A stretch of 64,000 bases of DNA from positions 1,488,001-1,552,000 of the forward strand of contig JAHCID010000001.1 of NCBI GenBank assembly GCA_026129405.1. Reading direction: 5' to 3'. Position 1 is the stretch's first letter; each line of letters starts with the position of its first letter. Under the pieces are notes generated by a model. The model was not told the origin of the DNA and did no database searches. It saw only the letters and a list, made by a program, of their open reading frames with translations. The position numbers and the translations under genes were made by a program. Origin of the DNA: a bacterium (GTDB taxonomy: Bacteria > Desulfobacterota > Binatia > DP-6). Shown here piece by piece: positions 58,568-64,000 of the stretch.

Positions 58568-59505
58568 GGCGCGCGCTCCTCGTCCTCGTCGCCGCGCTCG
58601 CCGCGTGCGGCCCCGGCACGGGGCCGGGCATGACGCCGATGAAGGCCGAGCCGGTGCCGCCGCCCGACCCCGCGGCGTTCGCCGGCCCCGAGGTCTGCGC
58701 CGCCTGCCATCCCGACTGGAACGAGAGCTACCTCGCGACGCCGCACGCAGGCGTCCTCGACGATCCGGCGCGGCCGCCGGAGCAGCGCGCCTGCGAGGCG
58801 TGCCACGGCCCCGGCCAGGCGCACGTCGACGGCGGGGGCGGCGAGGCGGGCAACCTGCAGACGTTCGCCGAGACGGAGCCGGCGCGTGAGCGCGCGGCGC
58901 CGTGCCTGCGCTGCCACGCCGCCGATCCCGCCCTCTACCACTTCGACGGCAGCGCCCACGCCGCCGCCGAGGTCGCCTGCACCGACTGCCACGACCCGCA
59001 CGGCGGCATCGGCCGCCTGATGCTGAAGGCGACCGATCCGATCCCCGAGCCGCTGCGCGGGCCGAGCTTCCGCGCGCGCGAGGTGACGACGGCGCTCTGC
59101 CAGCACTGTCACCCCGCGGTGCGCTCGCAGTTCGCGCTGCCCGAGCACCACAAGGTGCCCGAGGGCGTGATGTCGTGCACCGACTGCCACCAGCCGCACG
59201 GCAGCACCGACCACGCGCTCCTGCGCGACACCGGCCAGACGACCTGCGTGCGCTGCCACGGCGAGGTCGAGGGACCGTTCGTCTTCGAGCACATCGGCCT
59301 GACGCTCGAGGGCTGCGGGGGCTGTCACGAGCCGCACGGCAGCGTGAACCGCCATCTGCTGCGCTTCCAGCAGGTCGCGCAGCTCTGCTACCAATGCCAT
59401 GCCGGCACGCCGGCGAGCCACAGGCAGCCGAGCTATCGCGACTGCACGAGCTGCCACGTCGCCATCCACGGATCCAACAGCGATCCGCGCTTCCTGGAGC
59501 CGTGA
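58564..59505 (+). CDS. MtrA/DmsE-like decaheme cytochrome c
   Basis: 313 residues, close to MtrA (333). The signal peptide ends LVAALAACGPG and could be a lipobox. Ten CxxCH sites: CAACH, CEACH, CLRCH, CTDCH, CQHCH, CTDCH, CVRCH, CGGCH, CYQCH, CTSCH, with the repeated CTDCHDPHGG and CTDCHQPHGS motifs typical of MtrA/DmsE/PioA. The family member spans the periplasm and inserts into the MtrB barrel to carry electrons across the outer membrane. Its stop overlaps the barrel gene start by one base (TGATG). GTG 58564 is the start. Confidence 0.9.
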   Translation: MRRALLVLVAALAACGPGTGPGMTPMKAEPVPPPDPAAFAGPEVCAACHPDWNESYLATPHAGVLDDPARPPEQRACEACHGPGQAHVDGGGGEAGNLQTFAETEPARERAAPCLRCHAADPALYHFDGSAHAAAEVACTDCHDPHGGIGRLMLKATDPIPEPLRGPSFRAREVTTALCQHCHPAVRSQFALPEHHKVPEGVMSCTDCHQPHGSTDHALLRDTGQTTCVRCHGEVEGPFVFEHIGLTLEGCGGCHEPHGSVNRHLLRFQQVAQLCYQCHAGTPASHRQPSYRDCTSCHVAIHGSNSDPRFLEP

Positions 59506-61472
59506 TGCGAAGGCGGGTCGTGGCGGCGCTCGCGGTGCTCGTGCTGGTCGCACGCAGCGGCCGCGCCGAGGAGCCGCCGCCCGAGCCGCGGCTGCCGTAC
59601 CGGCTGACGGGCGCGGTCTCGGCCGGCTACCGTCTGGTCGACGTCGACGGCTCGGGCAACCGCTACGACGAGGACTACAACCTGCACTCGGGCGGGCGCC
59701 TGTTCCTCTTCTCGCTCGACGGCGAGGCCCACGATCCCGCCAAGGTCCCCGTCGACCGCTTCCACCTCGAGGTCGACACGCCCGGCGACGAGCCAGTGTC
59801 GCGCTTCGTGCTCACCGCCGAGGAGGGCAAGCTCTGGGACCTGCGCGTCGACTTCACGCGCTCGCAGTACTTCTACGACCAGCCGCAGCTCTTCCGCGCC
59901 GGCGTGCCGGGCAACGTGCGCCTCGCCGACCTCCACGCCTTCGACGTCACGCGCACGAACGGCATCGCGCAGCTGCGTGTCCGCCCCGAGGGCTGGCCGA
60001 CGCTGATCGCGGGCTACCGCCTCTACGAGCGCGACGGCGGCGGCACGTCGACGGTGACGGTGCCGGGCGGCGGCCTGTTCGTCGTGCGTGCACCGCAGCG
60101 CCAGGTGACGCACGTCGGCAGCCTCGGCGCCGAGTTCACGACGCTCGGCACGGCGTTCTTCCTCGAGCAGGAGTATCGCTACGTCGCCCGCAGCTACGGC
60201 CTGCACGGGCCGCGCGACACCGACGGCGTCGACCCGGCCGAGGGATTCACGCTGGCGAGCTGGCAGAGCACCGCCGACGACCACATCCAGATCCCGATCA
60301 CGCGCGTGCGGGTACGCCGGCCGGTCGGCGACCGCCTCGAGCTGACCGGCGGCTACGTCTACGCCCACGCCGGGCTCACCTACGACCGCACGCGCTACCG
60401 CGACGGCACCAGCGCCATTCCGGACGACGACGGGCCGTCGACGCGCATCGACGCGAGCAGCGCGTCGCTCGACACGCAGCTCCTCGATCTCGGCGCCAGC
60501 TACCGCCTGGCCCGCATGGCGACGCTGCGCCTGTCGTATCGCTACGACGACCGCGAGCAGGACGGCGACCTCGACGCGCTCCTCGATCCCGGTCGCCTGC
60601 GGACGGCGACGGATTACCACGTGCGCCTCCATCGCGTGACCTCCGACGTCGAGGTGCGTCCCGCGAAGTCGCTGGCGATGCGCGCCGGCGTGCAGTGGGC
60701 GCGCCGCGACGCCGCCTTCTCGATCGCCGACCAGAGCGTGTCGACCGACGTCCTCGGCGCGGTCGCCGAAGCGCGCTGGAAGCCGTGGCGCTTCCTCGAC
60801 GGCTACCTGCGCTACGACCACGTCACGATCGACGACCCGTGGACGATCCCCGGCGACGGGCAGGGCGCGCCGGCGGTGCCGTCGCGCCAGATCGCCTACA
60901 CCTTCGACAACCGCGGCGCCGCCGGCCTGCGCGCGCGCCCGCGCGACTGGATGCAGCTGGCCTACGACTTCACCGCCGACAGCTTCGAGAACGCCGACTT
61001 CCGGGGCCGCGTGCAGCGCTTCGCGAACACGGTGTCGGTGAGCCTGACGCCGCTCCCGGGCCTCACGGCCTTCGCCGGCTACACGCGGCGCGACCTCGAC
61101 CTCAGCAACCTCGTCTATCTCGCCCCGCGCTACCGCCCGCAGACGTCGCTCCAGCGCGGCAGCGAGGACGTCATCACGAGCACGCTCACCTACGACTTCA
61201 CGCTCGCAGGCTACGGCTGGTCGACGGGCTGGAACGTCGTGTGGGTCGATTCGAAGGACACGCTGGCGCCGAGCTTCGAGCCCGGGCTGCCGGCGAACGA
61301 GCGCTTCGACGTGAGCCGCATCGACGCCGGCATGTTCCTCACCTTCCGGCATCCCATCGTCGAGCCCGGCATCGAGGTGCGGCACGTGACCTTCGCGGAG
61401 CCGTCGCGACCCCGCAACGACTACGAAGCCACCATCGTCACGTTCCGGCTGACGCGGCGGTTCGACTTCTGA
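59505..61472 (+). CDS. MtrB/PioB-like outer-membrane beta-barrel
   Basis: 655 residues: signal peptide (VVAALAVLVLVARSGRA), then alternating beta strands throughout with aromatic girdles (LTGAVSAGYRLVDVDGSGNR, FFLEQEYRYVARSYGLHG, LRLSYRYDDREQDGDLDALL), ending in RLTRRFDF, the terminal-Phe signal for barrel assembly. Length and the coupling to MtrA identify the MtrB/PioB/DmsF family, the porin that sheathes MtrA. No Cys is visible, so the N-terminal CXXC of Shewanella MtrB is absent. A strong hairpin follows 2 nt after the stop. Confidence 0.88.
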   Translation: MRRRVVAALAVLVLVARSGRAEEPPPEPRLPYRLTGAVSAGYRLVDVDGSGNRYDEDYNLHSGGRLFLFSLDGEAHDPAKVPVDRFHLEVDTPGDEPVSRFVLTAEEGKLWDLRVDFTRSQYFYDQPQLFRAGVPGNVRLADLHAFDVTRTNGIAQLRVRPEGWPTLIAGYRLYERDGGGTSTVTVPGGGLFVVRAPQRQVTHVGSLGAEFTTLGTAFFLEQEYRYVARSYGLHGPRDTDGVDPAEGFTLASWQSTADDHIQIPITRVRVRRPVGDRLELTGGYVYAHAGLTYDRTRYRDGTSAIPDDDGPSTRIDASSASLDTQLLDLGASYRLARMATLRLSYRYDDREQDGDLDALLDPGRLRTATDYHVRLHRVTSDVEVRPAKSLAMRAGVQWARRDAAFSIADQSVSTDVLGAVAEARWKPWRFLDGYLRYDHVTIDDPWTIPGDGQGAPAVPSRQIAYTFDNRGAAGLRARPRDWMQLAYDFTADSFENADFRGRVQRFANTVSVSLTPLPGLTAFAGYTRRDLDLSNLVYLAPRYRPQTSLQRGSEDVITSTLTYDFTLAGYGWSTGWNVVWVDSKDTLAPSFEPGLPANERFDVSRIDAGMFLTFRHPIVEPGIEVRHVTFAEPSRPRNDYEATIVTFRLTRRFDF

Positions 61473-61473
61473 C

Positions 61474-61505
61474 GCCCGGCGCGGCGGCGCCGGGCGCGGG
61501 CCCGC
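61474..61505 (+). terminator. GC hairpins at the end of the electron-transfer operon
   Basis: A perfect 9-bp inverted repeat (GCCCGGCGC/GCGCCGGGC, 4-nt loop, 61474-61495) is followed by the palindrome GCGGGCCCGC. No U-tract. It begins 2 nt after the MtrB stop codon. Confidence 0.5.
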
Positions 61506-61602
61506 GCCGGCACGGGCGCCGAATCGACGGCTGGCGGCCGTCTCGCGACCGCAGGTGCAATTCGCGGCTGACCCCGAGGCTGCGGGCGGGTACCCTGTCG
61601 TC

Positions 61603-63066
61603 GTGCCGCAGATCTCGCAGACGCCGGGCTCGTCGCCCCGGCGCCCTGGCCGCTCCCACCTCGCAGTCGCCGTGCTTTCGTTGCTGCTCGCCGCCGGGCC
61701 AGCGGTCGCCGCCGCGGAGCGCGCGCGCCCGTCCGTGCTGCTCGTCGTGCTCGACACGGTCCGCGCCGACGCGGTCTCCGCGTACGGCCACGTCGACGGC
61801 ACCACGCCGGTCCTCGACGAGCTCGCCCGCACGGGCATCCGCTACCAGCGCGCCTACGCCGCCGGCAGCTGGACGGTGCCGTCGCACGCGGCGATGTTCA
61901 CGGGCCTGCGGCCCAGCGTGACGGGAACGCTGCGGGCGGGGACGTCGTTCGCCGGCCGCCATCGCACGCTCGCCACTGCGGTGATGCTCGCGGGCTACGA
62001 CACCGCCGGCTTCTCCGAGAACCCGTGGCTGAGCGAGGAGCTCGGCTTCCACGAGGGCTTCGCGCGCTTCGAGAATCTCGCGGCGCCGCAGCTCTGGCGC
62101 GACGGCGGCCCGCCCCCGCGCGACCTGGCGGATCGGGTCGGGACGTGGCTCAGCCGTCGCGATCCGACGCGCCCATTCTTCGTCTTCGTCAACATCATGG
62201 ACGCGCACGACCCGTATCCCGTGAGCACCGACAATCCGTTCCTGGCGCCCTGGGTCTCGCTCGACGACGCCCAGCGCGCGGTCGAGGAGCACGGCGGGCT
62301 GCGCTGCGCCACCGACGGGCGCGAGGACGACATCGCCCTGCTGCGCCGGCTCTACCTGCACGGCGTGCAGCTCGCCGACCAGAAGCTGGGGCGCGTGCTC
62401 GACGTCGTGCGGCGCCAGCGTCCGGACGATGCCCTCCGCGTGATCGTCCTGTCCGACCACGGCGAGCACTTCGGCGAGCGCCGGCGCATCGTGCACGACG
62501 TCGGGCTGTCCGAGGCGCTGATCCACGTGCCGCTCGTGATCCACGGTGTGCCCGGTCCCCCGGCGGTGATCGACCAGCCGGTGCCCACCGCGGACGTGTT
62601 CGGCACCGTCGTCGCATGGACCGGCGCGTGGGCGAGCGGGCCCGGGCGTCCGCTGCCGACGCGCCCGGACGCTCCGGGTCCGGCGAGCCCGGTCGTGGCG
62701 GAGTACGAGGATCCGCTCTCGGACGTGCTGCGCCTCGAGCCGCCGGCCACCATCCTCCACGAGACGCTGGTGCGCGAGCAGCGCCTGCTCTGCCGTCCCG
62801 AGGATCGTGCGGACGGCAGCCGGCGCGCCGTCATCGCCTTCCCGTACAAGCTGATCGCCTTCGAGGGGCAGCCGCCGGAGCTGTACGACCTCGGCGCCGA
62901 TCCGACCGAGCGCCACGACCTCGCCGCGACGCATCCGGAGGTCGTGCGGCGACTCTTCGGGGCGCTGCCGCCCTTCGGCACCCCGGGCCTGCCGCGCACG
63001 TCCACGCCGCCCGTCGACGCCCGTCGCAGCGAGCAGCTGCGCGCGCTCGGCTACGTCGTGCCCTGA
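61603..63066 (+). CDS. Sulfatase-superfamily enzyme with a Thr-type active site
   Basis: From GTG 61603 the product is 487 residues with a signal peptide (HLAVAVLSLLLAAGPAVAAA). Metal-site motif LLVVLDTVRADAVSAYGH, then GSWTVPSHAAMFTG in the place where type I sulfatases have CxPxR, and late motifs VIVLSDHGEHFGE and IHVPLVIHG. The Thr-x-Pro-Ser-His form indicates an alkaline-phosphatase superfamily member that does not use formylglycine, perhaps a phosphotransferase or phosphodiesterase. It is secreted or periplasmic. A GTG at 61555 would add a poorly conserved 16-residue extension. It stands 130 bp after the electron-transfer operon and is probably separate. Confidence 0.78.
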   Translation: MPQISQTPGSSPRRPGRSHLAVAVLSLLLAAGPAVAAAERARPSVLLVVLDTVRADAVSAYGHVDGTTPVLDELARTGIRYQRAYAAGSWTVPSHAAMFTGLRPSVTGTLRAGTSFAGRHRTLATAVMLAGYDTAGFSENPWLSEELGFHEGFARFENLAAPQLWRDGGPPPRDLADRVGTWLSRRDPTRPFFVFVNIMDAHDPYPVSTDNPFLAPWVSLDDAQRAVEEHGGLRCATDGREDDIALLRRLYLHGVQLADQKLGRVLDVVRRQRPDDALRVIVLSDHGEHFGERRRIVHDVGLSEALIHVPLVIHGVPGPPAVIDQPVPTADVFGTVVAWTGAWASGPGRPLPTRPDAPGPASPVVAEYEDPLSDVLRLEPPATILHETLVREQRLLCRPEDRADGSRRAVIAFPYKLIAFEGQPPELYDLGADPTERHDLAATHPEVVRRLFGALPPFGTPGLPRTSTPPVDARRSEQLRALGYVVP

Positions 63067-63073
63067 CGGCGCC

Positions 63074-63988
63074 TCAGGCGGCCGGCGGGTTGTGCGGGCT
63101 GGCGTCGAGCCGGCGCCAGCGCAGCGGGACGGCGGCGGCGCGCTCGCGCACGGCGGCGACGTCGAAGTCGACCATGCGCTCGGCGCCGGGCACGGTGTCG
63201 GCCCGGGCGGCGTCCCAGTCGGCGCGGGCGGTCCCGGATAGCTGGAGGACGTCGCCGCGCTCGAAGTCGAGCACGAGGAGGCCGGCGCGCGGATCGACCG
63301 CGAGGTTGCCGAGGGTCTGGAACATGGCGTTGCCCGCGTAGTCGGGCCACGCGAGCGCGCCGCCGTCGGCGCGCACGCGCACGAAGCCGGGGGTGCCGCC
63401 GCGGTGCGAGGCGTCCGGTCCGGCGTCGGCATGCAGCGTGGCGACGAAGAAGGTGTCGGTGCGCGCCAGGCGGGCGGCCTGCTCCGGCGTCAGCGTTGCG
63501 CCGGCGGCGACGGGGCCGGGCACGGCGTCGGCGCCGGTGGCGTCGTGCAGCGGGACGCGGCGCTGGATGTATCGCGGGCAGTTGCCGTAGACCTGACGCG
63601 GGCGCACGCGCAAGCCGCCGGACGCGGGCATCGCGTCGCCGTTGACGCGCAGGCGACGCCGGTTGGCGGGATCGAAGACGACGAGGCCGACCGGCCCGCC
63701 GTGCGCCAGGCGCGCCGCGAGGGGATCGTCCGGGGCGACGGTCGTCGCCACGTGGAGGAGGCCGTCGGGACCGACGTCGAGGAACCCGGGCGGACCGCTG
63801 AGCGGCGAAGCCCAGAGGCGTCCCTCGAGGTCGGCCGCCGCGACGATCGCGAGCCGCAGCTCGGCGAGCGCTTCGGCCGCGCCCGCCGGGAACGCGGGGC
63901 GGATGCCGTTGCCGACCTTGTCGGCCATGTGGCGGACGCCGGCGCGGTCCTGCACCGCGCGCTCTCCGGCGTGGAAGGGCGACGCCAT
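63074..63988 (-). CDS. Pyridoxamine-5'-phosphate oxidase-like flavin-binding protein
   Basis: 304 residues with two FMN-binding split-barrel halves. The N-terminus MASPFHAGERAVQDRAGVRH is typical of the family that also includes some oxidoreductase fusions. AIVAAADLEGRLWASPLSGP and VGLVVFDPANRRRLRVNG define the first barrel; NCPRYIQRR is a conserved motif; TFFVATLHADAGPDASHRGG, FVRVRADGGALAWPDYAGN and MFQTLGNLAVDPRAGLLVLD define the second. The C-terminal ferredoxin domain seen in some relatives is absent. Role uncertain (flavin or heme oxidoreductase). The gene is complete, 12 bp from the window edge, and convergent with the Thr-type sulfatase, 7 bp apart. Confidence 0.8.
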   Translation of the reverse strand: MASPFHAGERAVQDRAGVRHMADKVGNGIRPAFPAGAAEALAELRLAIVAAADLEGRLWASPLSGPPGFLDVGPDGLLHVATTVAPDDPLAARLAHGGPVGLVVFDPANRRRLRVNGDAMPASGGLRVRPRQVYGNCPRYIQRRVPLHDATGADAVPGPVAAGATLTPEQAARLARTDTFFVATLHADAGPDASHRGGTPGFVRVRADGGALAWPDYAGNAMFQTLGNLAVDPRAGLLVLDFERGDVLQLSGTARADWDAARADTVPGAERMVDFDVAAVRERAAAVPLRWRRLDASPHNPPAA

Positions 63989-64000
63989 GTGCGGTTTCTG

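Noticed and set aside
1-64000. tRNA, rRNA and riboswitch genes
   Set aside because: No cloverleaf with a GTTCRANYC T-loop in context, no rRNA signature and no recognised riboswitch core were spotted by eye; a covariance-model scan would be decisive.

Overview
The window is very GC-rich with short intergenic gaps. Many secreted proteins carry Thr/Pro-rich linkers and Cys-rich CGDG-type repeats, there are long multiheme cytochromes and DUF7450-like and DUF1554-like modules, and ATGA/TGATG gene overlaps are frequent. This style fits an uncultured 'deltaproteobacterial' lineage such as Binatota. That placement is an inference from style; there is no rRNA or tRNA here to confirm it.

Layout. 1-9.5 kb: a truncated envelope protein, an AidB-like acyl-CoA dehydrogenase, a frameshifted UbiA-like membrane protein, a large secreted protein and a complete Mla-type lipid transport operon (STAS-MlaE, MlaF, MlaD, auxiliary lipoprotein) on the minus strand. 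9.6-18 kb: a secreted beta-helix protein, an epoxide hydrolase, a LuxR regulator, a DUF5989/SxtJ/carbamoyltransferase operon and a thiolase. 18-24.5 kb: a YjjJ-type HipA kinase behind a repeat-rich operator, then decayed DNA: a fibrinogen-domain pseudogene, a wrecked IS91-like transposase with a long hairpin in front of it, and a truncated TauD gene next to a 64-bp repeat.

24.5-39 kb is the most interesting part. It reads as a lipid-linked oligosaccharide and protein N-glycosylation locus: WecA/Alg7-type GlcNAc-1-P transferase, MurG-family (GT28; Alg13/14-related) transferase, an Alg1-like transferase, an Alg11-like GT4, a PglK-like ABC flippase, two methyltransferases, an STT3/PglB-type oligosaccharyltransferase with a WWDFG motif, a GT-C membrane transferase, a GDP-mannose 3,5-epimerase-like enzyme and a DPM1/GtrB-like GT2. 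The order of activities (GlcNAc-PP, second GlcNAc, first Man, further Man, flip, transfer) parallels the eukaryotic chitobiose-mannose core. A saposin-like secreted protein sits inside the locus. Direct copies of the 64-bp repeat bracket it, and each copy abuts a truncated gene.

39-52 kb is accessory DNA: a Phd/PIN toxin-antitoxin pair, DUF1554 and Ig-like secreted proteins, two genes truncated head to head near 42,705, a double formylglycine-generating-enzyme-like protein and a cytosolic arylsulfatase. 52.8-61.5 kb is one tightly overlapped operon for extracellular electron transfer: AraC regulator, tetraheme NapC/CymA-like quinol oxidase, small membrane protein, monoheme cytochrome, decaheme OmcA/MtrC-like protein, dodecaheme cytochrome, decaheme MtrA/DmsE and the MtrB/PioB-like porin. 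The window ends with a Thr-type sulfatase-superfamily enzyme and a PNPOx-like flavoprotein. No rRNA, tRNA or CRISPR array was found.
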